A stretch of 64,000 nucleotides of DNA from Coriolopsis trogii (Eukaryota > Basidiomycota > Agaricomycetes > Polyporales > Polyporaceae). The notes beneath the pieces are model-generated. The model was not told the origin of the DNA. It saw only the letters and a program-made list of their open reading frames with translations, and ran no database searches. Shown here piece by piece: positions 35,745 to 46,842 of this stretch. The translations under genes and the position numbers were made by a program. The stretch covers positions 1,364,001 through 1,428,000 of the forward strand of contig JAHYIO010000037.1 in the NCBI GenBank assembly GCA_020543525.1, in the 5' to 3' direction. Position 1 is the first letter of the stretch. Each line of letters begins with the position of its first letter.

Positions 35745-36011
35745 GAACGCACCGGGTGACAGTCATCTGCGATTTGTTGGAAGATCCCGTTCCACCGACC
35801 GGGGAATACGCTGCGTCCCGCGCTGCTTTGTCGCCCGGCTAGATGCAACTGACATATGTTCTGCTGCTTGATTGCCTTTATTCATAGAACATAGCATACA
35901 CAACGTCCTGTGACATCTGGGCGGTGGGTTGAGAGAGTGAACTCGCGTCATCGGCTTGAGGTCACGGTCCGACGCCTTCGTGGGCATTGTCGTCAGTGTG
36001 AGAACGAGAGG

Positions 36012-36019
36012 ATGGGCAG
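36012..36019. repeat. Left target-site duplication of the MITE
   Basis: ATGGGCAG, identical to the 8-mer right of the element. Confidence 0.85.
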
Positions 36020-36531
36020 AGGACCCCTGAAAGTGCCTATAGTAGGCCGGCCGATAGGCGCCCCAAATCCTGAGCTTCATGTCCGGACAACTTATCAGGA
36101 TCATGTCCGGACTTTCGACCATCTTGGCCTTGAAGGACGCCCATGTCCAGATTTTCCGGCCGGCCCCTTCGGGGCCGGATGTCGGTCCAAAGGCCAAAAA
36201 GGGCTAAAATCGTCCAAGAATTGAGATTTTCGGCCCACCGCGGCTCGCGGGCTAATCAATGACAACCCCCACTAGGTTCTTACTTACTTTGTTAATAGTA
36301 AGTCATTATGGGTGGGGTGCGCGTCAAATTTTGCCGAAAGGGTTGACGCTGGCCATGTCCGGATGGCGGTCCATCATTTTGCCCTCGAATGGCCCATGTC
36401 CGGACGATTGGCCGGCCAGAACCCCGATTTTGGGCCTTCATGTCCGGACTTTGGGCTGGCCTGGAGGCCCCAAAATCCTAAGCGCCGTCCGGACTTCCGG
36501 CCGGCGTCCTATAGGAACTTTCAGGGGTCCT
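36020..36531. mobile_element. Non-autonomous DNA transposon (MITE), hAT-like
   Basis: This 512-bp element has terminal inverted repeats of about 34 bp, 31 of them matching: both ends read AGGACCCCTGAAAGT inward, then CCTATAG and GCCGGCCG. Immediately outside both ends stands the same 8-mer ATGGGCAG (36012-36019 and 36532-36539), a target-site duplication. Inside are at least six copies of a (C)ATGTCCGGAC-type word in subterminal positions, as expected of transposase binding sites, and no open frame long enough for a transposase. An 8-bp duplication fits hAT-group elements, although the ends do not start with the common CAGGG, so the superfamily is tentative. Confidence 0.88.
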
Positions 36532-36539
36532 ATGGGCAG
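36532..36539. repeat. Right target-site duplication of the MITE
   Basis: ATGGGCAG, identical to the 8-mer left of the element. Confidence 0.85.
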
Positions 36540-38157
36540 TCGCTTCCCCCCTTTCTCGGACGTTCGCGACCATCGTGTCCTTTCCTGGCGCACGCAACGA
36601 GGCTACACAACGTACTCAACGTTCTTCCACTCACGCACGACCTCCGGGGCATGCTTGCTCATCCAATATTAATGACATCCATCCATCCGGACTCAGAGTT
36701 CTTCTCATCCCACGATGACATGTCTCATCTTGCGGTGTCGGCGTGCCCTGATGCCGGGCGTAGCGCTGCTAACTGCTAAGGAGACAGAAGCCTCCACTCG
36801 AACTTCGCGGATTGATGTCACTCGACCACAGGGACATGTACTATCAAATGTACGTCAGTAGATCCATTCATCGTTCGACGCTGGATTCTTGACCCGCACA
36901 TACATCACTGGACGTCAGATGGCCTGGTGGCTTTCTAACTAGTACCCGTGTAAGTAATCGTTCTCTAGTCCTCTCGGAGGGCCATGCATAACTCGTGCAA
37001 TGTGCATGGTCATCCAAGATATGTCTTTTGCCCAGAAGATGCGTTGCCGGCTGGCGTGAGCACGACCGCCGACCCTCGATTTGCATAAATTGGCCGTATC
37101 AGGCGCGCCCTTCTTGCAGTGCGCGGTCGGCGTCCACGCCACCTTTGTCATCAGACGCCACCGCCTCTGGCAACGGGCACGTTCGGTACGGCAGCTCGCC
37201 AGACGGAAAACCTCTTCAAGTGGTTGAGGCGAAGGTCAAACTCTACCTCGACCTTCAACTTCGGGATACAGTAGCATTCTATAAGAGTTGGGAGCTCATC
37301 GATAGCGCCGCAGACTCATCTGGCATGAACATTGAACGACGACATGCGTATGTTTGAGGGTAAGCGCGAAAACCCCGACTCACTACAACTCGATTCTGAT
37401 ATGTATTGTAGCTACCCTTCTGGGCCTTCGCATGCCTCCATCAACCGGGCACAATAACGATCGCTCGCCTCATCATTTCCGCATACCTCGGAGTGTGTTT
37501 CAGAGAATAGATCGCGCTCGTAGTCTTGCGACCTCTGTTCTTACGGAGAAGATATTTCCCTCTCCTGTGTTTCCCTCTCCTGTGATGATCGTCTCTGGTG
37601 CAACGGCGGGCTCACTGTATGCGACGAACTTGCTCTGCAGTGCACAATAACGGGAGAATACTCTCCTCGTCGAGTCCGGGCTGGAGAATAACTGGGTCCA
37701 ACCCTAGTCGACCTGCTCTAGATTCTGGACTACAGCGGAGGACACCACAGTGACGATGCCTTGATAATCGTGTGTCAATCAAACTTCGAGGGCGACCGGT
37801 ATGACACGCTGACGGCGTACCTGGAGGTTCACATCTATGCTGGTAGTAGCACAGAGGCCTTATTGATATGCGTAGGGTCGCACACAGGCGTACGCCTCAC
37901 TCAAGCTGCGGTCATAGTGTGAATACGCGATGCCTGCCTTCGGGAACAATCCACAGTGACAGGAGCGGTGCTGTTGTACTACACCGTGTACTGCACCATG
38001 GGGCTCCTGCCTTGGAAGGTGAGCGCTGGATCACGAAAACGGCAATGCCTACCAAAGGCACATACTGCGCCTGAAGAACACATGAGAAGAAGCTCTCATG
38101 TGTGCCGATGGGATGCGAACTCAAGATAGTCCAATCGGCAGGGCTCTGTTGTAGCAC
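36540..38157. other. 1.6 kb with no recognisable gene
   Basis: Frames up to 120 codons occur. A plus-frame piece at about 37150-37357 (LQVVEAKVKLYLDLQLRDTV) looks somewhat gene-like, but I find no start, partner exon or family for it. A 15-bp unit TTTCCCTCTCCTGTG is tandemly doubled at 37555-37584. The stretch may contain a decayed gene; otherwise it is spacer. Confidence 0.45.
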
Positions 38158-38164
38158 TATAAAG
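38158..38164 (+). promoter_or_regulatory. TATA box of the FAD monooxygenase gene
   Basis: TATAAAG lies about 135 nt upstream of the ATG, with a CCAAT word at 38130-38134 just before it. If the leader intron (38213-38274) is real, the spliced leader is about 40-50 nt. Confidence 0.6.
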
Positions 38165-38212
38165 GCGGCCCAACGTCATGCCAAAGTGCAACAACTACAC
38201 TGTACTCACCCA

Positions 38213-38274
38213 GTACGTCGCTTGTATTCCTCATTCCGCTATCGTTCAGAAACTGATTGCTCTGTGATTTGCAG
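38213..38274 (+). other. Probable intron in the 5' leader of the FAD monooxygenase gene
   Basis: Donor GTACGT at 38213, a branch-like CTGAT and acceptor TTTGCAG ending at 38274 make a 62-nt intron of the local size. It ends 18 nt before the start codon and lies wholly in the leader. Confidence 0.55.
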
Positions 38275-38292
38275 CAAGCACAAACGACTGAC

Positions 38293-39507
38293 ATGACTTC
38301 GATGACGAAGACGGAGACTTACCCTCGCATCGCCATCATAGGCGGCGGTCCCGGCGGTCTCACCCTCCTCCTCACCCTCCACCGCCGCGGCATCCCCGCA
38401 ACACTGTACGACCGCGACGAGACGCCATTCGCGCGGGAACACCTCGGGGGCATGCTCGACCTCGGCTGGGACAGCGGCCAGCTCGCGCTTCGCGAGAACG
38501 GCCTCCAAGAAACGTTCGACGCCAACTCCCGCGCTGAGGCCCAAGCGACCAAGATCCTCGACCGCGACGGGAACGTACTCGTTGACATCCCCGCCGACCC
38601 GAACCGCACGCGCGAGAGCTCGCGGCCGGAGATCGACCGGAGCGTCCTCCGCAAGATCCTCCTCGACGCCGTCCCCGTCGAGAGCGTCAAATGGGACCAC
38701 GCACTCGTGCGTGTCTCCGCCCTCGGCGACGGCGCGCACGAGCTCACGTTCGCGAACGGCAAGATGGTCGTGTGTGACGTCCTCGTCGGGGCCGACGGCG
38801 GGCGCTCGCGCGTCCGGCCGCTCGTCTCGCCCGCCACCCCGGCGTACTCTGGCATCAACGGGGCAGAGATCTCGCTCGCGCCGGAAGACGCAGCGAGAGA
38901 GGACATGCGCGACGTCGTCGACGCGGTCGGGAACGGCACCGCGTGGGCATGGCATGAGGGCAAGTCGTTCGGGGTGCAGCGGAACGGCGACGGCCGCCTG
39001 CGCACGTACCTCTACGCGCGCGAGTCGCTTGAGTGGACGCTGCCGGTGGATGACCCGGCGGAGGCCCGGCGCGTGCTGTTGGAGATGTATGAAGGGTGGG
39101 CGCCGTGGATGCGCAAGCTGATCGCGCATTGCGACGGGAGGGCGATATACTTGCGCCCGATGTTCTGGTTGGCCCCGGGCCATCGGTGGGGGCATGTGCC
39201 GGGCGTGACTCTGATTGGGGACGCTGCTCATCTGTCGCCTCCGGCGGGGCAGGGTGCGAACCTGGCGATGCTCGAGGGGTATCAGTTGGGTGTCTTGCTC
39301 GCGGAGGCCATCAAGGCGGGACAGAGCGCGGAGGAGAGGGAGGCGGCTGTGGCGGCTTGGGAGGAGACGATGCTGGAGAAGAGCGGGAAACTGGCTGGGG
39401 AGGCCATCAAACAGATGACCGCGGCGTTTGAGACGAAGGATGATCAGGCCTTCGTCGACCAGCTGAAGGAATTCATGGCGAACCCCGAGGCTAGGAGGGA
39501 GTCTTAG
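38293..39507 (+). CDS. Intronless TetX-like FAD-dependent monooxygenase
   Basis: This is a 404-residue aromatic-hydroxylase-type flavoenzyme in one uninterrupted exon, unlike nearly every neighbour. The FAD-binding Rossmann loop is RIAIIGGGPGGLTLLLTL, followed by a YDRDETPFAREH acidic strand. LGGMLDLGWDSGQLALRENG strongly resembles the TetX-type region (GGxLDLxxxSGQxAL). The DG motif is VLVGADGGRSRVRP, and the GD motif is LIGDAAHLSPPAGQGANLAM, which closes the flavin site. There is no signal peptide or membrane anchor, so it is cytosolic. The family hydroxylates phenolic or polyketide rings using NAD(P)H and O2; the substrate here is unknown. I start at MTSMTKTETYPR; codons upstream are in frame but lack an ATG. 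Lack of introns and bacterial resemblance raise possible horizontal transfer. Confidence 0.9.
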   Translation: MTSMTKTETYPRIAIIGGGPGGLTLLLTLHRRGIPATLYDRDETPFAREHLGGMLDLGWDSGQLALRENGLQETFDANSRAEAQATKILDRDGNVLVDIPADPNRTRESSRPEIDRSVLRKILLDAVPVESVKWDHALVRVSALGDGAHELTFANGKMVVCDVLVGADGGRSRVRPLVSPATPAYSGINGAEISLAPEDAAREDMRDVVDAVGNGTAWAWHEGKSFGVQRNGDGRLRTYLYARESLEWTLPVDDPAEARRVLLEMYEGWAPWMRKLIAHCDGRAIYLRPMFWLAPGHRWGHVPGVTLIGDAAHLSPPAGQGANLAMLEGYQLGVLLAEAIKAGQSAEEREAAVAAWEETMLEKSGKLAGEAIKQMTAAFETKDDQAFVDQLKEFMANPEARRES

Positions 39508-40133
39508 ACTGGAGGCCCGTATATAGCAGTAACTGTTTCATGAGCAAATACCTACATACCAAAAAGCCACACGTAAAGAGGACTTCGCTGTTGGTGTCAG
39601 GATTGAGGAAGTGCCGGTGTAGAGATTATTACCTGCATGACTGGTGTCCGTAAATAAACTCTGGTGGTGCGCGCACAGCGGATGTACGGCACCCGGAGTC
39701 GGGAGCAAGCGCCGTACCTACTGGATCCGGATAGGATGCTGAGGTAATGAGGTGGGCCGAGGTACCCGATTGGGCTGAGAATATTGGCGGACGTCGACTG
39801 CTGGAGCTCGTCACCGAGTACGCGATGGCCGTCGCTGAGAACGCCCCCGCTCGCCTATTACGCACGCCAGTCATTCCATGCATCTCCGGGCGGCCCTACC
39901 TATCCGACGTTTCGCGTTCGCCTATGTCTCCATACCTCCTCTCCCTCCCCCCACCATCCCCCGACTCCCCGACCCGTCCGCAAGCCAGCGTCGGCCCACA
40001 GTCCTTTCCCAACCGGTCCCTCCTTAGTTCTGCCGATCCGTCTGGCTGGTCGTCAAGATACCACCTTATACGTTCATTTTCTGCTCCGCCAAGGTGCCAG
40101 TCAACAGCAAATATCACGCGTTCGTGAGCTCTC
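39508..40133. other. Intergenic stretch upstream of KCH1-like gene
   Basis: The 626 bp contain only short frames; the region between about 39840 and 40080 is pyrimidine-rich (CTCC/CCCC runs), as in fungal promoters. No clear TATA box is visible. Confidence 0.45.
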
Positions 40134-42160
40134 ATGTGCAAGGGCGGTTCGTGGAAACGTGAGGTCGTCCCAGACCACAAGGTGTGTTCTCCGAGTATGT
40201 GTTCCCCCAGCGCCGTCTGAGAGCGCGACGCGCGTAGTTCGACTTTGTCGACACGCGTGAGTTCAGGGACAACGGATGTGGAATGCGATCCAAGTGAGTA
40301 GATATCTGCCGGTCCTCCTGTCGTTCAGAATGCTACAACGCGTACAAGGTACATGTGGCTATACGTCGGTGTCTTCATCTCCTTCCTCGTCTACATCTCC
40401 GACATCTTCACCGCCACCACCATGCTGTTGACCGAGCAATGGTCCAACCCCATCCAAAACAGCTGCCCGAAAGACCAGTCGAACGGTTGTGTCTATATTC
40501 CATTCAGCATTGGCCGCTGGCTGTTCTTTGGATGCGTCGTCTTCTCCTTCCTATTGCTTTCGGTTGAGGCATGGAAGGCGAGGAAGATTGTCAAGAGCCG
40601 TGACATCTCATATGCGTTCACCAACGTCATGGCTAATCACTACTACTCCTTGCGTAAGGAACCATATCGTACCTCAACTCTGTGTAGCTTCACTCATGCC
40701 TTTCGTGCAGGATCGTATGACCATTTTTGCTTGTTCAACCACATCTCGGCCTCTACGAAGCGCACGGATGACTTTGCCTTCTTCGTATTCTTCACATTCA
40801 AGAGTGAGTGCTGCGCGATTCGTACTGCGCGAATTATATACTGAGCACCCGTGACAGGCTGGAAGCGACTCCTTTTCGCTGACGGCCCCCGTCAGACGAT
40901 CAACGCGCTGACCCTGTACGCGTTCTATCTCTCCAAGAAGGATGAGCCTGGAGACTGGTATGACCCGGGCAAGTACATCAACTCCAAGAACTTGGTAGCC
41001 TCGGCCGTCACGATTTCAACGACTTTCACCGTCTGCGTGTTCATCATCTCCCTCCTCAGTCTCATCGTCGCCGGCATCTGCTACATTCCGCTTCTCGCGC
41101 ACATCCAAGGGAACCTGAAGGAATACTGTTGCTACAAAGTCGACAAGGTGCGTGCTGCATGCCGCTCATACACTCACAACTGCCCCCCTCACTCACAACT
41201 GCCCCCCTCACTCACGTCTTCCCTCCCCCTCCCCCCCTCCAGCGCATCGCGGAGATCATCAGGCGCCGCAAGAAGCAGCGGCTCGCAAAGGCTGCCGCGC
41301 TCGCCAAGAAGGAAGCCGCAGGGGACTACTCCCACCTCAAGAACAAGAAGGGCGAGTTCATCGCGAAGCCCCTCCCCCAGCCCACGCTCCCGAACCTCTC
41401 CGTGGACGACGTCGACGACAGCGCGTCGATCCGCACACGCGGGCCCCCCGGCAGCACCTACGCCCCCAGCATGTACACCGCCTCCGACTACTACGGCGAC
41501 TACAAGGGCCCGGACTACCCACCGGCCGACTACCCGCCCATGCCTGGATACTCTGCGGGTGCGGGCTATCAGCACCAGTACCGGTGCTCGGTCCACACCC
41601 TGCCCGAGAACCCGCAGCAGATGTACGACGGCACGGGCAGCGGCCACGGCCACGGCGCGTACGTCGACATGTACCGCTCGGGCAGCGTCGCACCCGACTA
41701 CCGCGCCCCCAGTGCTGCCCCAGACTATCGCTCCCCCAGCGTCGCCCCGGACTATCGTGCCCCCAGTGCGGCCCCGGACTACCGTGCCCCCAGCGCCGCT
41801 CCGGACTACCGCGCGCCCAGTGCGGCACCCGACTATTATCAGGCGCATCAGGCGCATCACGGTGCGGTGCCCGACTACCGCTCGCCGAGCGCGGCGCCGG
41901 ACTACCGCTCGCCGAGCACGGCGCCGTACGGGTACCACCACGCTCAGTACTCGCCGGGGCCGTACCAGCACCAAGGGTACCAGTACCAGCAGGCGCCGTA
42001 CTCCCCGCAGAGTCCGCAGACGGCGCAGACCGTTGGGTACGGGCATGGCCAGGGTCAGGGTCAGGGTCAGGATCCGTATGCGTACCAGGCCCACCACCCG
42101 GGCCAGAGACAGAGCATGGTAGGGGATTATGATGCGGGCGAGTATGGGCACGCTATGTAG
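40134..42160 (+). CDS. Fungal low-affinity potassium transporter, KCH1 family, with repeat tail
   Basis: Kch1/Prm6 proteins are plasma-membrane potassium-influx proteins that promote calcium entry during stress or mating. The first exon, 40134-40181, gives MCKGGSWKREVVPDHK; splicing adds FDFVDTREFRDNGCGMRSK and then YMWLYVGVFISFLVYISDIF. Hydrophobic segments include GRWLFFGCVVFSFLLLSVEA and VCVFIISLLSLIVAGICYIP. YAFTNVMANHYYSL, FFTFKGWKRLLFADGPRQTI and YDPGKYINSKNLVASAVTIS are family blocks. After KVDKRIAEIIRRRKKQRLAK comes a 270-residue cytosolic tail rich in Pro, Tyr and Gln, with eight or so APDYR(A/S)PS units, mostly spaced by nine residues, near 41690-41920. The tail's function is unknown. 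Confidence 0.88.
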
Positions 42161-42525
42161 TGCCGAGTGCATTATCCTGCGTTGCTTGCTTGTGAGATGA
42201 AGATGAAGATTGAAAGATTAACTCCAGCCTGTCCTTCACGCCGAGTTTCACGTCGCTGTATTGCTGTTGCACGTTCATCCATTTAGCTTACCGCCCTTCC
42301 ACAGGAATCTCCTGCGTCTCTTGCATAGTTATATTATGCTACTGCTCCCCTTGCATATAGTATCCACATTATTATATTCTCTGCACATAATCTCGCCTGT
42401 TACCGTTCACGGATGTATCTAGCTAGCGTCGTACGAGTATATTAGTCACGAAGCACGTCCTACGAAGCTTCCTCCTGCTAGAACAGGGATCGGCCTTCAG
42501 AGCTTCGAGCTTCACGACAGCGGAG
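42161..42525. other. Short convergent gap
   Basis: The 365 bp between the KCH1-like and IMP2 stops are AT-richer than the coding flanks and should hold both 3' ends. No gene is seen. Confidence 0.5.
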
Positions 42526-43555
42526 TCATGGAGAGGACGCGACCGTGACCCGAGAGTTGCGCCACTTTTCTCGCTCGAGGTCTGCCTGGTTGCGCCGCCA
42601 GTCTGGACTGCCGTAGGCGAAGTTGGGGCGGGCTACGATGGGTTGACCTATGGACCCGATCCTTTTCCATGGCCAGAGGATGAACGTGAGCTTCGATTCG
42701 ATGAGTCCGAGCGGGACCTTCGGGGAGGGCGGGCGCGCGTACGGTCAGTCAGGACATGCATATGCGCATATGCTCTGAGCCACAGTGTGCTCGGCGGTGA
42801 CTTACCGGGCCGAATCGGTTGCTGTCTTCTGTGCGGAAAGGCTCGTCGCCTGCGGTGCGGAACTGATTGTGAGCGGGGAGAGGGGGAGGAGGAGGGAGAT
42901 GATGGTGAACGGCACCTTCTACCCACGCGTGCCCTGGAGGGACACGCACTTCGGCATCGGGGTATGGGGGCAACGTCTTGACCTGTTGATATACCGGATC
43001 TTTGAACGCCATGATCGCTGACACGGAGGAAGCATGGGACGTACGACATCCCCTTCGAGCGCGATGATCCGCTTCACGACAAGCTTCGAGTCCGCAGGTG
43101 ACCTGGGAGGGAGGGTGTGGAATTGAGTGCAACGTTGGAAGTGATGGATTGACGGAGCGTACTTGAGCGCGACGATGTCCCCGCGTGCGTACTGGTGCAG
43201 TATCTTGACGGAGAAGCGGTTGAAGAGGACGACGTCGCGCCAGAGCGAGTCGTCCGGGTTAAGTGTAGGCTAGCTACCATAGACCGCCGTCAGTTGTCCG
43301 TCCTTTCACCACCAGATATGCCACTCTTGTTGCCGCAGTTCGTGACGAGTGAGGCAGAGGAAATTAAAGCACAAGAGAGAAACGCACCTTCATGCTCGCG
43401 CCTCGCACGGACTTGATGTTGGCTACATACCCAGTGACGAAGAAGCCCAGGGGAAGCCAAGAGAGCACGAAGAGTGTCCGTCCGAGAGCGGGTCGTTCTC
43501 GAATGAAGCCGTGGACACGCGAGTACCCTGCGCGGATGGCGCGTAGAGGCCGCAT
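42526..43555 (-). CDS. IMP2: Mitochondrial inner membrane protease subunit 2
   Basis: IMP2 is a signal peptidase I-type protease (family S26) that trims presequences of proteins sorted to the intermembrane space. Spliced, the protein is about 211 residues. A basic leader MRPLRAIRAGYSRVHGFIRE and one membrane helix (TLFVLSWLPLGFFVTGYV) precede the catalytic Ser box GASMKPTLNPDDS, where the first intron falls between the Lys and PTL. Next come YARGDIVALKSPADSKLVVK and RIIALEGDVVKTLP; the Lys of the VVKRIIALEGD box is the catalytic base. GHAWVEGDEPFRTEDSNRFG and PVPLGLIESKLTFILWPWKR are the substrate-side conserved blocks. Seven exons were placed with every frame kept, so the gene appears intact. 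Confidence 0.92.
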
Positions 43556-43827
43556 CCTTCAGATTGGAATAGGCAGGGCCGCGGCGGGCACTGGGCAGAG
43601 AGTTGAGAGGACAGCGCCGAGTCGAGTCGGGACCCCGGGCCGAGCAATACTTACCACTGAAGGGCGTCTATTCAGAGGCCGATTGCTTCAACAGCTCTTC
43701 CCTCGAGCTCGAGTCTACATCCGAGTCTTTGCATGCTAGTCGCACCGAATTACAATGTCTCCCCCAGCTACTGCATCTGATGAATGTGCTGCGTACCCGT
43801 GAAGAGGCATCAAAAACGCTGGTGTGC

Positions 43828-44405
43828 CCTGAGGTCTCCGTGTCCTCTCCACGAACGAAGAACAACGCCGCAAGAAGCTTCGATTTCCGTACTGCCCAGT
43901 GGTGGTAATTTCTCCAACATATAAGAAAGCCGCAGCGAAGTGAGCTTGTCCGTAGGCCTCCTCGCCTTGTCGCCAGCGCCCCATCTCAGACAGGTCGAAG
44001 GCCGCTCTGCTCACCCCGTACAAGATGCCTCGGTTTCAAACCCGGAGCGTCTTCCTTCGTGAGCAGGTCCCCGACTTTGGGCACAGCCCAAGCCCTCCAT
44101 ACAGTAGGGCTATACTCGACTGGTGTAGGGTCTCCCAAAAAATCGGAGCATAGTTGGCAGTCCATATAGCACTGCCAGCTTGTCCCACGGAGGGAATTCT
44201 TCACTTTTCCGGCTGAGCATCCCGTCGTCCTCCATGCAGCTTCTGTATCGCGTTCCCGTGGCAGTGCAGGGCCCTTGTGCTCTGCGCATGTCCTAGCCTA
44301 TCATACGGGGCGAACGACACGGTGCAACGCATGAGCAGAGGTTACGCATGTGGGGAACGTACTGGGATGGCTCTTTAGAGACATCTGCGGCTCGCGACGG
44401 AGGCT
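43828..44405 (+). repeat. Diverged dispersed repeat, copy 1
   Basis: Three blocks match copy 2 in the same order and orientation: around 43828-43912 (GTCTCCGTGTCC ... AGCTTCGATTTCCG), 43980-44050 (TCGAAGGCCGCT ... ACA.GATGC) and 44372-44405 (AGAGACATCTGCGGCTCGCG). Similarity is also visible between the last two blocks (GCATCC ... TATCGCGT). The nature of the repeat is unknown; no coding potential is recognisable. Confidence 0.65.
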
Positions 44406-46118
44406 CCTCCATCAGGGAAAACCCAAAACTCTATTTAGGTGTAATGATCTCTAATTATCACTAATACGGACCATTAGTTCATTAGTCTAATTCGCTAGGT
44501 CCCCAAATAACAAGCGCGATTAGAGAACAGTTAGTTGTACAAGTGCTGCCACATTCCATTATTTAGGTATTATCACGCACTCACGCACTCAGTCGCAGCA
44601 CATGAACGGCAAAAACACACTGATATTGCGAGTACCTACTAACAGTACAAGCGCATGTGCTACAACGAGATAAAGACAACAGTGTCGGCCCAACCCCTCG
44701 TAGAGAAAGAAGAAACGTGAACGCATATCCAATACCATCAAGCATTGACGGACATCGGAGGAAATGCCTCCAACTGCGTTAGTACAATGTAGCCCTTGAC
44801 GTTGACGCTTTTCAGGCTGAACACATCATGTCCTCGACCTGGTTCGAGTGTGCTACATGCAGGTACGGTCTGTAGAAGGTCAAATCTCATTAGCGTGTTC
44901 GCAACGTTCCATGTCCATGTCATACACGCACCGTCTCAGTACGAACCATCACCGCTCCCACACATTTCCAGTCTTATCGGTCATGAGTATCAGGTGTCCC
45001 TTCTCCGTCGGCCTATCACTACAAACAGACACACGTCAGTGGCCGATATGACCCGAAGCTTGAACAGACTGCTACCCGCTTTCGAGGATTGGCTTCACAC
45101 TTGCCGCAGTTCAGCTTCAGGGCGTCCACAACTAAACGTCACAATGAGGAAGAGTGAATCAGTGATGAAGCGATACGTACATTGAATGGGCCTGGCACCT
45201 CACCCGATGAACACGGCCACCTGTATGCTTGTGTGTGCTACCCTTGCACATACCGCCGCCCTACCAGAGACCCTACCAGAGACTGACCGAGAAAGGAATT
45301 GGACACCACGCAATGTACCAGGACAGCCCCTCCAACTTCCTCGGCTCCCATGACCGCCACCCGGAACTTCACATTTGCACGCCTCCGGGATGGTTCGACC
45401 GACCGACATCAGTAGGTGTCCCAGTCAGATCACAGTCGAGGCAGTCTAGATAGTGAGCAAGCCACAGACGTAGTTCAAGAGCCTGAAGCGAGCCCAAGTC
45501 CAGAAACTGAGCCCAGATAGCCCCAAGACGAGACAGCAGGAGGAAAGGAAGCACGGTGGTGGTCAGAGCCGCGAAGTTCAACACCGGAGGGCACCCGAAC
45601 GATCTTCGGAGAACGCCGGATATGTTTAGGGCAGGTTCCGTAGCACTTGACGATCTGGCAATCATGAGCGCTTGCCACGGTCGCTACTTGATTCAGTCAG
45701 TTCGTGTCGAGTCTACCTACTATGACACAAATTCTCGTGCCGGATGTACGGATGTGACCTTAGCGACGGCAGCGAACACCTTCATAGCTCGAACATACAC
45801 CCGGGGCAGAGATAGCAGACGTTATCAGGTATTGTTCGGATTATTGGCCGACCTCTCTAAATTATATCTTATTAGGATTTCAGGTTTTTCCTGATGTCCC
45901 TGGTGCCCTCGTCGCGAAACGTAATCCAGAATGCTCTCGACCTGTCTGTTTCGAATTTTTGGCACCCTCGTGCACTCTTCGTGAGTGGCGTTTCTACTGA
46001 CTTGAATAGTTTAGGTCTGCGAATTCTAGTTCTGCCTTGTATCTGCATGGTCTCAACGGCGAGGCGACTTCAGCACATGCACTACAAACGCGTGAGGGGT
46101 TGATTATCATCCAGAACG

Positions 46119-46842
46119 CCGGTGTGGTCTCCGTGTCCCTGTCGCTGCAAAAAGCTTCGATTTCCGCGCTGCCAGTACTATTGGTGGTGGCCCTAACACC
46201 GTGGTATAACATAATTGGAATTCGAACCGCTCTTATGGGATCTTGACATTGACCCTGCGCCAGATCTTGATCCGGATTCAGATCGGCATAATTTACGGAC
46301 ACATCGAACGACGGGAAACACACGACCCTGAGTATGTGAAAAAATAGCGGAGAAAACTTAGGAAGAAGATTGGATATGTGTTTAGGGTATACCGCAACCC
46401 TGACGCAGCCAGCCTTCGCTCATCGAAAGACAAAACCACGACTGGGCCAAGCGAAAACAGTGGCCCGTCGGATCACCGCAGGTCGCCGTCCCTCCCCCTC
46501 CCCCATCTCCAGACAGATCGAAGGCCGCTATGTTCGCCCCACACAGGATGCTTTCTCGCATCCTCCTTCGCAGACACTTACAGAACTCTGAGCCGTCACA
46601 TCAGCCTGTCGACACTCACGCCTTGCGACTCTGTGGACAGAGTCTAAGACTATGCTCCGCTCCAGACGACCAGCTGCCAGCTGGCGGCTTCATGCTGCGA
46701 CACCCTCGCTGCCAGGTCTGGAGCGAATTATTCGACGTCATGGTTGGGCATCCGGAGTGCGCATCATGCAACTCTCGTATCGCGTCCCATGCTACAGCCG
46801 AGTTATCAGACTCTGTGCAGTGGCCATACCCCTGACAGGGTT
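46119..46842 (+). repeat. Diverged dispersed repeat, copy 2 (left part, split by the LTR element)
   Basis: This part carries the blocks matching copy 1 at 43828 and 43980 (here near 46119 and 46504) and is interrupted at 46842 by the retrotransposon. The third block continues on the other side of the element, at 51569-51602. Confidence 0.65.
46838..46842. repeat. Left target-site duplication of the LTR retrotransposon
   Basis: GGGTT, repeated right after the 3' LTR at 51506-51510. Confidence 0.85.

Larger units (their letters stand above)
43556..46842. other. 3.3 kb repeat-rich stretch without recognisable genes
   Basis: This lower-GC stretch lies between IMP2 and the retrotransposon. It contains two diverged copies of an old repeat (listed separately) and an AT-rich island at about 44420-44580 with repeated TTAGT/CTAAT words. 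Frames up to 129 codons occur, none with a known domain. Confidence 0.55.

Noticed and set aside
36995..37357. Plus frame with a gene-like end (VVEAKVKLYLDLQLRDTVAFY)
   Set aside because: No start, no continuing exon and no family, so support is too weak for a gene or pseudogene call.
37555..37584. Two tandem copies of TTTCCCTCTCCTGTG
   Set aside because: Only two copies of a simple pyrimidine-rich unit; minor slippage with no evident role.
38239..39231. Minus-strand open frame of 330 codons opposite the FAD monooxygenase
   Set aside because: It mirrors a GC-rich coding exon; the plus strand carries clear flavoprotein motifs and the minus product is Arg/Val-rich without any domain.
40851..42172. 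Long plus-frame (423 codons) and minus-frame (327 codons) overlapping the KCH1 tail
   Set aside because: These are shadows of the repetitive GC-rich tail; their products are simple Arg/Thr/Ser or Arg/Val runs.
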